Below, piece after piece: positions 13,456-25,782 of a stretch of DNA of 64,000 bases. The DNA is from Aphrophora alni (lineage: Eukaryota > Arthropoda > Insecta > Hemiptera > Aphrophoridae). Both the position numbers and the translations under genes were made by a program. Position 1 is the first letter of the stretch. The number at the start of each line of letters is the position of its first letter. The DNA is taken from the NCBI GenBank assembly GCA_963513935.1, contig OY740768.1, positions 42,092,368-42,156,367 of the forward strand, in the 5' to 3' direction. A model generated the notes under the pieces. The model was not told the DNA's origin and did not search any database. It saw nothing but the letters and a program-made list of their open reading frames with translations.

Positions 13456-14307
13456 GCTGATCCGATGGGGTTGGCACTAGACAATTTGTAGGCTTTTATA
13501 TTACTCTTCTCTCATGCTCCATGCTGGACTCTAGAAGCAATTTGGTGGACAAAGTCATCATAGAACTGCCTGGACTAAGCTGAGAACTTTACCTTATAGT
13601 TTTATTATGTCTTAAACTTTATAAAAAAAGCAAGTCAAGTGATTATTGATCAGTGTCTGTCCAATAAGGTCGGCATAGTATTTTAATTTTTTGATTTCAA
13701 TATAAAAATATAATTATATTACACTTTTTTTTTGTAATTAGTATACTTTATAAACAAATCTATATTCTTATACAACATTATTTTTGAATAATTGAATTTA
13801 TATCAAATTACAGATGCAATTAGTTTATGTTTAGAAAAATATTCCCTGTGGTACTAGAGAAAAATAATACAATTAGTTTATACTATTTTTATTGAACAAT
13901 TACATCTAACAAGATTGTGTTACCAGACAAATAAAAATAAATGTATCAATAAGTCAAAGTAAATAAATCAGCATGTTTACAGTATGATTTACTTGTGAAT
14001 GTTCTAATAACAGTCCTTGCAAAGGAATGGCTTCTCTGGATATACTCACAGAATGTTAGGATTTAAAAAAAAAGATGTTTGGCTTTCTAATGGCTCCCAA
14101 ACTCACAGCCTTTTGGTAGCATATTTTACAGTTTTTTTCTGGTCCTTTTGTGTTTTATTTCACAAACAAATGTAGATGCTTCATGCCTTGGAGTGCATCA
14201 CATTTTTTTTTCTCTCTAAAAGTAGTGATGGAATAAATATTTTTCTCTTTTTTTCTGCACTGAGCATTAGTACCTACACACTCCTTATATGCTAGTCAGG
14301 CATTGAC
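13456..14307. other. AT-rich non-coding stretch
   Basis: No feature recognised. Confidence 0.4.
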
Positions 14308-14309
14308 TA

Positions 14310-14528
14310 TAGTGGAACAGGCCTAAGAAGGCACTTTGCAGATCGAGTGAAAACGCTGTACTATTCTCGAAGTAAACGTTAAGGGATGTGAAGAGGGCAA
14401 GTCTCAGGTAGCTGGCGATTCGGAGGCAAAGTCAATGTTTGTGGAACTGTGTTATTTTCCAACATAATCCACCTCTTCCTCTACCGCCCCGCACCGAGCA
14501 CAAGTGCCTTCTTAGGGCTGTTCCACTA
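14310..14528. mobile_element. 219-bp MITE with TA target duplication
   Basis: The ends are inverted copies: TAGTGGAACAGGCCTAAGAA on the left and, read on the other strand, TAGTGGAACAGCCCTAAGAA on the right. The match continues through AGGCACTT for about 28 bp. Both sides are flanked by TA (14308-14309 and 14529-14530). The interior is GC-richer than the surroundings and has no ORF. A TA duplication fits a Tc1/mariner-type parent; the family is not identified. Confidence 0.75.
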
Positions 14529-14530
14529 TA

Positions 14531-15867
14531 CAGCTGTACTGAAGAGCAGTTTGTCTATAACTTTGTGATATCGTTTTATTGATTTCTGGACAGTAGTACT
14601 GTAGGGAGCCATTTGGTCAGGTACAACATTTCCTATTTTAGGTATGTTATATTCCAATTTTACAAGCGGTTTTAAAATAATCTCGCTATGTCTGTTTTTT
14701 ATCTGTAGAATATGTTTTTTTTTTGCTAATAGTCAGTCTTGGTATTGAGACTAAACTCATCCATAACATAAGGCCTACAAATTTCTTGAAAGTTTGTACG
14801 CCGCCATTTTTTTAGCCTATTGTTGTAATTTAATCTGATTTTAGCAATAATCTGTGGAAGCATTCCGGTTAGTTTCATCAACCATTAATTGGAGAACATC
14901 GTTTTTTTTAATGTGTTGAAATTCTCAACAGGTTGTGCAGTTTGTGTTACATTGAAGGAAAACTGAATTATCAGAAATAATGCAATTTTGTTGATTATTT
15001 TGAAACAACTTAATTTGTCTTCCTCTTTTTAAATTTTTTTTCCGATTTTGATTAATTTTATATATTTTTTACCAACATATTTACCCTAATTTTTGACCTG
15101 ACCGGTCATTTTATCCTCATTCATATCTGCATTCATACTTGTTTTTTCAATTGGACTAGTATTTACAGTAATATTAATTCCTTTGTCATTGTTCTTAATG
15201 TCACTAATAGCTACAGCACCATTCATAACATCATCATCTTGCCAATACAGAATAATCACTTAGAAAGATGTCTGGATCGTTATCTGTGTTGTTAGTATCA
15301 CTATTTACATTGCTTTAATAGCCATCATCACCATTATTTACACCATTATAATCAAGTTCACTAGAGATAAGAAGATCAGTAATTTTTAATATTTTATCAG
15401 TGGCGGTTGCCACTCATTGTAATATAACTTTAAAACTCAACCGATATACAGATACTGTTCTGAAGTTTTGGTTTCCCTTACAGACGCATCTATATAATTA
15501 AAAGTAAATAATTTAATCAAATTTGAAACAATTTTATAAACAAAAATCTATGGTTAATCTTAACATTCACCCAATGAGTCAGTTAGTAGTAATAAAATAA
15601 TTTACTAAGTATTAAACAGCAGCTGTTTATAAATTATTGGAAATTTAGATTCCTTGTCAGTAGTGCCAAGAGTTGATAGTATACCTAAAAAGTAGAGAAT
15701 TTTAGCTGGAAAATTTTTGAGCAAGTCCTAAAGCTTCTTGTAAAATTTGGTGATAAGCGTATACAATATTAGGCCTAATAGAAAGAAATTGTATACAATA
15801 TTAACAAATTCGGTTTATTTCCTTGGGCTCACCTTTAGGGAATAAACGCGTGGCAATTCTAAAATAG
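14531..15867. other. AT-rich non-coding stretch
   Basis: No gene. A patch of imperfect ATCA/ATCATC trinucleotide-rich sequence lies at about 15220-15370. Confidence 0.4.
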
Positions 15868-16045
15868 GACCTACATATAGTTATAGTTTTAGGTTAGATC
15901 CCCTCTCTTTCATTTTTGCTATCTGGTCTCTCTTGACCAACTAGTTCCCATCTGACCCTGAAGCTTTGAGGACTAGGAGTTTCTTATTTTATGCTCTTTC
16001 CTTCTTTTCTTAAAAGATGGTAATGACTGAGACAGGTTTTTCATC
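15868..16045 (+). repeat. dispersed repeat family E, copy 2
   Basis: Shares the blocks TAGTTTTAGGTTAGATC, CCCTCTCTTTCATTTTT, TCTGACCCTGAAGC and TATGCTCTTTCC, and ends with the tail GGTAATGACTGAGACAGG, in the same order as the copy at 13259. Confidence 0.65.
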
Positions 16046-17505
16046 TTTAAATGGCAAGATAAAAAGTAATAGAATAACTGAGGTCAATTAGCCACAAATT
16101 AAAAGTTAGTATCTTATCATGTCAATAAGGGCTATCAATTCTTACAGCTTGTTGGTTGAGCCTGTAGGTGTTGGTGTCCTTGGGTGTTCAACGTGTGTGT
16201 GTGTGTGTATTGCACTCATTTAATATTCAAATCCTTTTTGTTCTAATGATGATATAATATGTTTGTATTTAAAATTTATTTATACTTTTTAATTAAGAAA
16301 CATTTAACCTTTAAATAACTTGTTCATTTTCTTGCTACTTTATACACTATGTTCGCCAAATTTATTGTATGACAGGAATTTGGAATTGCATATACCTCAG
16401 CTTTCCTTGATCCAGAATTCTCTACCTGGTAGGATATAGATATGAGGTTAATGATCATGGGTCATTGGCCTGGGTGAAGTTTAACCTGTTCTATGACTAA
16501 CCATCTCTTGTTATATTACCAATATAACATAAACCAAAATCAAAAACTACTTCCTGATTAAAATATTGTTAATTCTAGTTAAGTTACATTTTTCTACAAT
16601 AATAAGCAACTTAACTCATTTCAGCCCCTCAAAATAAATATAGTGAAACATGCCCTAATAGTGACTTTCAGTTCCTAGTATCAGCCTGTTGATGGTGACA
16701 AACACTGTATTTTTAGTGGGTGTTAACACTTACAATTTTCGAAAAAGAGTTACCAACAGGAGTGCAAAGCACACATTACCATCAATTCAGTAACCTCACC
16801 TTCAACAGTGTCGACTTGTCCATGTGATCAAAGAGAAAGAATTGTGTTACTACGATTTTGTATATAAAGGGATTTTTGTTTTAAAACAAAAGTAGAATAT
16901 GTTCATAAGAAAAATTTATGCGAAGTTTATTTGCTGTCCTTCATATGAATTATAATATCAGTTAGTTTGCAATTATTTGAATTAGGGTGATTTTGAATTT
17001 TAGATGTTTAGGTATTTCAAGTAAAGTTATTTACATAGAGAAACTAAACTAAATACCAATTACTCTAAGCTCAAAATTTACAAGGAAGGTCAAACAATTT
17101 CGATACAATTATTTGTTAAAATGCTCTAGGGACAAACAAAATTTGTCATTAGTTACCATCTCGCCAAAATTGTTTGTTCAGAAGTTTAATGGTTAAAGAG
17201 CGAAAAATGAAGCATGGAAGCTGTAATAAAGGTTTAAATTGAGGGAAATTTATTGGATCAAAAATTGTTGACACACCAATGTGCCAACTCCAAATAAAAA
17301 AAAATGAAATAGTTAAAAAAAAAAAATAAATAAATACAAAGTGACGAATGGCTTTTGGGTTCTGTTTATTATTTAATTATTATTATTTTTTTTTTACTTG
17401 GTTGTTGGTTGGAGTATCTTCATTTATTTCACTAAAATTAGAAACAAATAGTTTTTGTTGATTATGAGAGATTTATTTTTACCACCTTAGGGGCTCATTT
17501 ATAGA
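16046..17505. other. AT-rich non-coding stretch with a short (GT)n
   Basis: (GT)8 at 16193-16208. No other feature recognised. Confidence 0.5.
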
Positions 17506-17560
17506 GTGAGCTGGATCCACATCTTTCTTCATGTAGTTTTAGGTTAAACCAATAAGTGAT
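17506..17560 (+). repeat. fragment of repeat family E
   Basis: Only the 5' block is kept (GAGCTGGATCCACATCTTTC, then TTTTAGGTTAAACC). Confidence 0.45.
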
Positions 17561-17639
17561 GAATTGGTATTTTTTGTGAGGATGGTGACAAATAGGATTT
17601 GTTTGGGTTACACCTTGAAACAAAATTTGATATAAATTG

Positions 17640-17950
17640 TTCGAATCACTTTTCAGAAAATCGAAATTCGAATGTTTGATTTATTGCAGTTATGTTAAAA
17701 TTTTTAGGAACAATTACAAATTACAAAGCCTCGAGAAATGACCAAAATATATCGTCACTGCCTCATACCAAATTTGATAAAAATCTGTCAACTTATTTAG
17801 GCTATAGAACAGTGTACAGACTGTAGATGGACGGACATCAGTCCAAAAACTTTTTCTTTTTTTTGGTTCAGAGTAACTGAACTCAATTTCACATAAAATT
17901 TTTCGATTCTTTTTCATCACATACCGTAATTTTTGATAGAACACTATAAG
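17640..17950 (-). repeat. repeat family F fragment (ATCAAATTTGGTATG type)
   Basis: On the minus strand it contains ATCAAATTTGGTATGAGGC near 17770 and a GGACGGACATCAG stretch near 17830 (plus strand). Related sequence occurs near 24190, 29930, 32940, 43230, 48965, 50930, 56140 and 62740. It gives short Thr/Asp/Arg-rich nonsense ORFs that I do not call genes. Confidence 0.4.
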
Positions 17951-18027
17951 AAATAATAAAGTCTATTAAAATTAATAATATAATTTATTGAATTTAGAGT
18001 AGTTAGATGTGCTAAATTTAAAAATGA

Positions 18028-18031
<4 letters not shown>

Positions 18032-18073
<42 letters not shown>
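18032..18073. repeat. (AT)n microsatellite
   Basis: An uninterrupted AT run of about 42 bp directly left of the minisatellite-bearing element. Confidence 0.95.
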
Positions 18074-18076
<3 letters not shown>

Positions 18077-18098
18077 GTGTGCTTAAGACCACACGTTA

Positions 18099-19195
18099 GA
18101 AGTGAAAACTTAAGTTTGTGTAATATTTTTTGCATTGATTTTAGTTTGACTATGTGTATGAGTTTGAGAAAGTTAGTGCTATATTTTTCGTAGATTTTTA
18201 GTTTTAATATATATGGGTATGTGAGAAAGTTTGTGCGATATTTTTTCATTTATACTATTTTAACTATGTATGCGAATTTTTAGAAAGTTATTGCAATATT
18301 TTTCGTAGATTTTTGTTTTAATGTATATGGGTATGTGAGAAAGTTTGTGCAATATTTTTGCATTGATTTTAGTTTTATATATATGGGTATGTGAGAAAGT
18401 TAGTGCGATATTTTTGCATTGATTTTAGTTTGACTATGTATATAAGTTTGAGAAAGTTAGTGCAATTTTGTTTTCATAGATTTTTAGTTTTGATATGTAT
18501 GGGTATGTGAGAGAGTTTGTGCTATAGTTTTGCATTGATTTTAGTTTAACTATGTATGTGAATTTTGAGAAAGTTAGTGCAATATTTTTCGTAGATTTTT
18601 AGTTTTAATATATATGGGTATGTGAGAAAGTTTGTGCGATATTTTTGCATTGATTTTAGTTTAACTATGTATGTGATTTGAGAAAGTTAGTGCAATAATT
18701 TTTCGTAGATTTTTAGTTTTAATACGTATGGGTATGTGAGAAAGTTTGTGCAATATTTTTGCATTGATTTTAGTTTGACTATGTATATGAGTTTGAGAAA
18801 GTTAGTGCAATATTAGATTTTTAGTTTTAATATATATGGGTATGTGAGAAAGTTTGTGCGATATTATTGCATTGATTTTAGTTTAACTATGTATGTGATT
18901 TGAGAAAGTTAGTGCAATAATTTTTCGTAGATTTTTAGTTTTAATACGTATGGGTATGTGAGAAAGTTAGTGCAATATTTTTCATAGATTTTTGTTTTAA
19001 TATATATGGGTATGTGAGAAAGTTTGTGCAATATTTTTCGTAGATATATGAGTTTATATATACGCTGTACGCGCATATCCGTTGTCTCTATATATATTAA
19101 AGTTGCATTACGGTACGGTACGGTGCGTGACGCGATTTCTATTGAAAAAGTCCATCCCAAAAAGTACCTAACCCGCCAATAGAAGTTTTCACTTC
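18099..19195. mobile_element. possible element with inverted ends and an internal minisatellite
   Basis: The segment is bounded by a 13-bp inverted repeat: GAAGTGAAAACTT at 18099-18111 and AAGTTTTCACTTC at 19183-19195. Between these lie a minisatellite (18112-19045) and, at the right, a GC-richer tail containing TACGGTACGGTACGGT (19109-19124) and GACGCG. There is no ORF with a motif; the ORF at 18909-19160 (-) simply translates the satellite and tail. I infer a non-autonomous DNA element or satellite-carrying MITE. No target duplication is obvious. Confidence 0.5.
18112..19045. repeat. minisatellite with a two-part higher-order unit (~115 bp)
   Basis: Two related ~56-58-bp half-units alternate. 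One carries GCATTGATTTTAGTTT plus ACTATGTAT; the other carries CGTAGATTTTTAGTTT plus ATATATGGGTATGTGAG. Both begin AGTTtGTGCAATATTTTT or a close variant. I count about nine of the second type and seven of the first, mostly alternating, with the second type repeated twice in a row at about 18330-18390 and 18950-19010. A diverged orphan half-unit (GTGTGAAAAAGTTTGTACAA) sits at about 22980. Confidence 0.9.
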
Positions 19196-21727
19196 AATAA
19201 ATGAGTTTGTTCTTTATAATGTTGGCAATATGCACGTAACCATAACGTAAGGCTAAACCCATTTAATGCTAGCCTTTCACACAAGTCACAAGTGAATCAT
19301 GTAGCGAGGCTATCTAGCTGTGATGGAAAGACACTGAACTGAAATCTCCTCCTCTTTGCCGTAGTGATATAAACTAAGTGTTGCTATTGGTCGACTAGTC
19401 TCGAAATCTGTGTCTATTTTTTTTTTTTTTTAAAGCATTAAATATTAACGTTTCAACATTCAAAATAGGACGTATTGCTTACCTTGTGCCTAGGTAACTT
19501 TGGTTTTAATTTCTGTCGACTTTGTGAATTAAAAATAAATTGTGATTGTTAAATAATATTACGGTATTTCGTTTTGTTTTGTGGAGTTTTTGTTTCAAGA
19601 CTAGCGAACGTAAGAACAATTTGATTTGTCGGAATTGTTTTCGAAGGCTCTGTCGATAAATGGGAAATGCAATGGTTTGTAATATGATTAAGTATATTTT
19701 GATAAATTGGTGACTCGAATGTTTGTGAACACACACACACATATATATATAATTTTTTATCAAAAGGAATTTTACTAACCTAAAATATATAAATAAAACT
19801 AAAGATTAAAACAGAGAAACATATACATTGGTAGTAAGTTTCAATCAAATATAGATTTTCTTTAACAATAAAAATTAAAATGTAACAATATAGTATACAT
19901 GAAACATGATCAATTCTAACGCATTTACTTCCCCATTGTTTATGATCTACTTTCTATACTCATTGAGCTAAAATGTGTCATGGTTTTTTTGTGACGTTTT
20001 TATGAAACGTATTATACCGGGTTTATTTTAAATTCTACAAATATGTTTGGTGTTATTATTTTCAGAATTTATTCAACTTTAATGTAATACTGAAATAATT
20101 TTTATTGGGTTTTAACAATATAAATTAAAAACAACACCGAAGCTTAGTATATTGTGTGATATTAGGTTTTTACCAGTTTTTTTTTCTTTCTTTTTTCCCC
20201 TAAGAATATGAAAAGTATCGAGTATTAATGATCGATACTTTAATAGTACAGTAGTCTAAGAGGAGAACCGGTCTACTAGGTCGGAACTTGGAGGTTGGGC
20301 GCTCATAAAATGTTAAAATTTCAATTACAGTATTGTATTTTGAATTGTTTTGCCCTAACTTTTTTTAAATTGATCATATATTTCAAAATTTGTAATTCAC
20401 ATGTGTATTATATAATTTTTCATATGATCTTTTGTGATGAAAAACTAACACCGTTAGTGTTAACATCATCAAGAAACGGGCTTAGTTTTTCACTTCCCCG
20501 TGAATTAGGATTTATTTTAAGGTTCTACTAAAGAAAATCATAATGGAAAAAAAACTCGTAGAATTTTAAAACATTAGTAAAGTCATACATTAGGGAGAAT
20601 GCACTTCTTCTGTAAATGATTCTTTAAAATATCGATAAGGATAATTTTTATTGTAATTTATTATTATTTTAGTTAGTTGTTTTGTGGGTCAGATTTGTTA
20701 TCTGGACTTTTTTGATAAATTTGTTTTTTGCTTTTTTATTAAAATTGTAGGGCCTATTGGTTTTATTGAGTTTTGTTATATCTGATAACTCTTTTGTTAA
20801 GTCTTAAGGAGCCAATATATTATGAAAGCAATAAAATCCAAGAAACATAATTGGCAAAACGCTTGAAATATTTATTAAAAATTAAAATTGGTATTAGTAT
20901 TATACAGTTAGTTGTCCTAAATAATTTATTGTCCTTCATACATTTATATTTCCTTTCACTATATTGTACTGTAATATGTTTTTGAGTATTCACTTGAAAT
21001 GAGCAAAACTTGAGTAAACAGTCCTAAAATGAAATAAAACAATTTTGTTTGTTGTTGGTGTTTTTGTTTGATTTGAAGTTTTGGAGCAGCTTGATTTTTT
21101 AACTGTAAGCCTAATCCATAGGTCAGTTGTTATTGGCAGACAGCGGTAACAATCCAATTTGTTTGAAATTCTTATGTTATACGAACATGTCAGATTTGCA
21201 CGACACTTATAATACAATAGGCCTTATATATAATGAATTTTTGACAATTTGTTAAAATATAATATGTTTATAAAACGAGTAAACTTACATTGACTACTAT
21301 GATGGGCCCACTGCGTTTCACAAAAATAAGAGTGCAAGTTAGTTGTATAGCGACTAAATCAACTTCCTGTTCCTGTTAGGCCTAACTAATTACGCTTCCA
21401 TTACTATTTTTATGTACAGCTAGAGAATATCAAGGTTCACAAATATATGGAAACTTGTTATGCACTCTTGTGTTTTCCTTAAACTTTATTACTAGAAACT
21501 TAAATGTTGTTTGCAAACTTAATTGATAACACAGTCATGTGAAGTAGCCTAGAAATAAATAACAAAACAACATAACAGAGGTAATCACTACTGTTTTCGT
21601 TTGCTTAGTTCGTTAATTAATATCAAACTACCAAGGAAAAGTAAGAATGTTAAATATAGTTTTTGCCAATCGCCAAACTTACTTTATATTTTAAATAAAG
21701 TAATTTACATTTAGGTTAGTTACTGTA
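19196..21727. other. AT-rich non-coding stretch
   Basis: Contains a short (AC)n/(AT)n at 19729-19750. Nothing else is recognised; the ORFs at 19506-19763, 20295-20531 and 20990-21217 have no motifs. Confidence 0.4.
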
Positions 21728-21790
21728 GCTCGTGCATCACTGATGATGGCGACTTTGTCGCTGAAACGCGTTTGAATAAATAAACGTAGG
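21728..21790 (+). repeat. family A repeat with hammerhead-like fold (single copy)
   Basis: Core CTGATGA (21740-21746), one extra T, stem GGCGAC (21748-21753), loop TTT, stem GTCGCT (21757-21762), GAA, then the self-complementary ACGCGT (21766-21771), T and TGA. TCA before the core can pair with the TGA after it, and CGT (21731-21733) with ACG (21784-21786). This is the layout of a type I hammerhead ribozyme with a very short helix III, apart from the extra T between the core and helix II. Such ribozymes are known in Penelope-like elements. Activity is untested. Confidence 0.45.
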
Positions 21791-23096
21791 CTACTATTTG
21801 TGTGTCGAGTTTTATTACTTTATAATAGTTTTTGTTAGATAGTTACAAATAAATCTTGAATAAAATTCTTATTGATAACCAGAAATAGGTATTTTTTGGT
21901 CTTAAATATTAAAACTTTAAAATCGGAGTGATTTTTAAAGTTTTTTGCACATTAGTTCTTACCAGATCAATAATTGGGATGGATTTTTGATATTACAAAT
22001 AAATTCTTATATTTTTAGGTATTTTCTGTTGGTTTGGTTTTGTTTTATAAATAGTTGTAAAAATATTGTTTACGAATATTTTTGAGATATTCTGAAGTTA
22101 ACAAAATCCTGTAACTTACTTTTGGCTGTAAAAGAATGCGTTGTAAAATCTGTAAGGACTTTTAAAACCATGTAGGCTAATTTAAAAAAAATTAAGACAT
22201 TTATAAATGATTATTTTAAAACATCTTCCTAATGGTCTATAGACTCAAGGGAATATCAAGTGAATTAGAGGTAATAAAATACAGAGATATATCGTGGGAA
22301 TTAAAATATTACTACTGTAGTTTATAACCCGGCATTACTCGGTTCTCAATCCAATCTGTCCACGTCCAGTTTTAAATGATATAAAGTAATGAAATAAGTT
22401 AATTCATATAGATTTATAAATAAGACATAATAATTATATGCTATATAAGAAATGCAATTAAAAAAGACTGTTTTCAGGAAGACTTATCAGCCGACTTTTA
22501 AAATGCTGTTTTGTTAATTGCTATGACAAACTTAACCTCTAATTGCTAATAACAATTATAGAAACACCTGTTTAGTAAGTTACCTTTTTGCTTTTTATAC
22601 AGCTGACTTTAAAAATGCTCAATAAACAATAGGTTTTGACACTAATAGTATAATTGGACTTGTGGAACAGTCTCTTTAAAAAGGGATTGTGTCCTTAGTA
22701 TAAGTCTATAAAAAAAAAAATCCAATGTTTGATTCATTCTCTCATTTTAAATGTAAACATCGTGTTTCAGACTAAAGGATCAAACTAGCGATCAAGTAAA
22801 ATTTTTGTGAACAGTGAAGATTAATAAACCAAACCAGTTTACAACATTACAAGTAATAGATTTTATAATTTAAAAAAAAAATCCATTTCGTTTTTCACTT
22901 ATTTTACGGACGATTATAAAAACCCACATTTTTGGCGTCAAATAGTTTTGATTACTTAATATTTCGACTGAAAATGTGCGTGTGAAAAAGTTTGTACAAT
23001 ATTTTCCCCCTTTTGTGCATGTATTGTTATTTTTGAGTAGGTAGGACAAATGTAAATATAATTTTATAAATTGATCATTTAAATTAAAATCATTTC
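21791..23096. other. AT-rich non-coding stretch
   Basis: Only the orphan minisatellite half-unit near 22975-23012 stands out. Confidence 0.4.
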
Positions 23097-23425
23097 AATA
23101 GAATAAAACTTGAACATAAATTCTCACAAATAGTACCGTTTAGGTAGTTACGTATTAACGCCACCGCAGCAGAAGTTGCGCTAATGCGCATGCGCCAAGA
23201 GCAATAATTATTATTGCGTTTCAACGACAAAGTTGCCATCTTCAATGGTGAACGAGCTACAATTAATAACTAAACTATAACTAACAATTATAACTCGTGC
23301 ATCACAGATGATGGTGATTTTGTCGTTGCAACGCGTTTGAATAAATGAACGTATTATTTGTGAAAATTTGTGTTTAACTTTTATTCTATCAAGTATAGGT
23401 CTACCATCTCACAAGTCAAGCTTTA
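23097..23425. repeat. family A repeats in inverted (head-to-head) pair
   Basis: A minus-strand copy (core around 23215-23262, GTTGAAACGC read on minus) and a plus-strand copy (CTCGTGCATCACAGATGATG from 23293) face each other across an AT-rich centre. The outer flanks are also inverted: ATAGAATAAAACTTGAACA at 23099 against TTTTATTCTATCAAG near 23379-23393. The left arm carries an extra ~60 bp (CCACCGCAGCAG...) that the right arm lacks. Both cores carry point changes: the plus copy has CAGATGA and GCAA. Confidence 0.65.
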
Positions 23426-24189
23426 TAAGCTCTTCTTTCTTAAATAACGAGTTTATAAAATCTCTAATGAAATTTTCTCTCTTGTATCACAAAGATCCCA
23501 TCTTGCGCTAGCTAACGCTAAGGTTAGGTAATAATCTCTTAAAGTATATATTTTTAAAATTTGAATTATATATATTTTTAAATACTGCCTATCTGTATTA
23601 TACATTTTGTTTATTTACATCATTTTTAATGCACTTTAGTTCTTGCAGACAAATGACGTGTTCCATAACACATTTAGCTTACTTAAATTTATAGAAATAT
23701 TAAAAAAAATTGATCTGCTTAAAGAAAGATTTAACTTTTAATTTAATTTAGATTCTTAGTTTTATTATTTTTAATATTTATTGTCTTGAAGTTAAGTCAC
23801 CTACTCTCCTCTTCGAAATTTCTCTCTCTTCGTTCTTAGTTTGAAATTTTTAAACTTATTCAATCCTATTAGTTAAAAATAACCACGTGTGTTATTTTTA
23901 TTGAATGAATCAAAGATTTGACTGATTGCTGATTCACTGATTATTGGATGAGTCAAATGTTACTGATATTCTGCAATACTTTATAATTTAGATTTTCATT
24001 TTGTAATTGTGTTTTTGATATGTTATATTTAATGTCTTGACATTGTTAGAAATTACTCTAAACGTTACAACAGAGGTGTAATCTTACATTCCTTCCTAAG
24101 ATTGTCCAATAGCTTACAGCCTTGATTATTATTACTTTCTCATTCTTAATTGAAAGAAAACTGTATTACGAGAGGAATCATCGTTTATA
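23426..24189. other. AT-rich non-coding stretch
   Basis: No feature recognised. Confidence 0.4.
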
Positions 24190-24400
24190 ATTATTGGAAA
24201 AAACTGGAATCCGGACAAATCACGACTCTGGATAAAAAAAACACACACACACACACAATTGGTTTATTCGTCTCTCTGACCATCCGTACGTCTGTAGTTC
24301 ATCTTTTTCTGAAACGACTAAACCTTTTTGAATGAAACTCGGTACATATATTCCTATGTTCAATAAAATAAATGGATTTGAAAATAAACTAAAATCTTTC
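24190..24400. repeat. repeat family F fragment with (AC)8
   Basis: Contains GACCATCCGTACGTCTG and TGAATGAAACTCGGTACATA, typical of family F, next to (AC)8 at 24241-24256. Small ORFs on both strands are not genes. Confidence 0.45.
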
Positions 24401-24884
24401 ACTTGTTTATAGTTTCAAATGAATTTTTTCTTATAAGCCTCTCACTGTTTTAGCTGATTCGATTACTACTCATTCTGCTCCAATTTTTTAAATATTTATT
24501 TATTTAATTTAATTTCCCTCCAGAAACAATACAGATACAAAATATTAACACATCTATTACAGCTATTTCATACAATATTAATCAGCGAGAGAGAAAAAAG
24601 AGAGAAAAAAAATCAAACAACAATTTAAAAAATCTGCAATAGACATAAAGTGTACATTGATTCTTAAATATGGTCTATCACGTACGCCCAATCATACTTA
24701 CACACCTATACATAAAACTAATATACATAACTATAACATTTGCTTGTGTGAACTAAAAGCGTAAAAAAAAAATTTTTTTTACTTGAATAAAAAATATAAT
24801 GTACCGGTAGTTTAAAGAAAACCCCACATTACTCTGGAAGAGAAAAAAACAAACAAAGAAAAACACCCGGCTCCCCTAAAGGCA
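24401..24884. other. AT-rich non-coding stretch
   Basis: Purine-rich GAGAGAAAAAAG patch at about 24590-24610. No gene. Confidence 0.4.
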
Positions 24885-25300
24885 TAGCCCAATTATCTAC
24901 AATACTCTCCTTAGGGGTTCTAGGGACCTGGCAGGATGTATATCTTTTTCATGTTGTCTTGAGTTAGATGCTGTCAGGTTTGTCTTGACCAACTCTTGTT
25001 CATATCCGACCCTGAGTCTATTACAGTATTCGAGGGTTAGGGGTCTATTTTTTATGTTTATTTCTTCCTTTTTTAAAGGCGATGATGACCGACAGGGTTT
25101 AGGGAGTATCCTACTGGTGTGGCAATCCCGAAGCACCGAGCTGGATCTACACCTTCCTTCACCTAGTCTTGGGTTATTCCTCACTTTAATCTTTCCCATC
25201 AAATCTTGCTCTTTTCCGATCCTGAAAATATTCGAGTGTTAAATGTCTCTATTTTAAACTCTTTTCTTATTTTTTTTTTTAAGGCGTTGACTAAGAGTAC
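24885..25300 (+). repeat. repeat family E, tandem dimer
   Basis: Two full-length E units lie head to tail. The first runs from about 24885 to the GGCGATGATGACCGACAGGG tail at 25078-25097. The second starts near 25118 (CAATCCCGAAGCACCGAGC) and ends at about 25300 with AAGGCGTTGACTAAG. This is the best place to read the unit length, roughly 200 bp. ORFs on both strands (24897-25242) are shadows of the repeat. Confidence 0.7.
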
Positions 25301-25782
25301 GGCTTTAAAAAAGAAAACTTACAACAAACTATCGATAATAATAAGTATGGGAGCTAACGCTAAGAAGAAGAATTATGCTATATAACCTACAAAAAAGTAA
25401 TAAAAGCATTAGGATTGCAAATGAAGTCAGATTTCATTCAAATTTAACATTACGATACACGATGAAGCATTATTTTTATTTCAGTAGAAACTGTATTTAC
25501 ATAACGATATGTTTCCATGTGTAAAGGTCCAGATGGTTTACAATTGAGTGTTGGTATTTTTCAACATCACTTGATTAAAACAAAAATGTTTTCTCATTGT
25601 CTGTAATAATTGTAGGGTAGACTGCTTGCTACAATGGTTGCAGTCTACAAGTGTTACCGATTTTACAGCATTAGCTTTTAAGAGTTTCAGTTAATGTTCA
25701 CAGAATTATAGCCTAAAGTTAAAAATGGAATATTTTACCCCTTCTACAATTAGGTTTGTTAGATATATAGTTAGTATTGTAT
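25301..25782. other. AT-rich non-coding stretch
   Basis: No feature recognised. Confidence 0.4.

Noticed and set aside
17944..19160. ORFs with Tyr/Lys/Leu repeats (minus strand)
   Set aside because: They translate the minisatellite and the adjacent AT run.
24897..25242. 101- and 85-codon ORFs on opposite strands
   Set aside because: They lie in the family E tandem dimer and have no domain.
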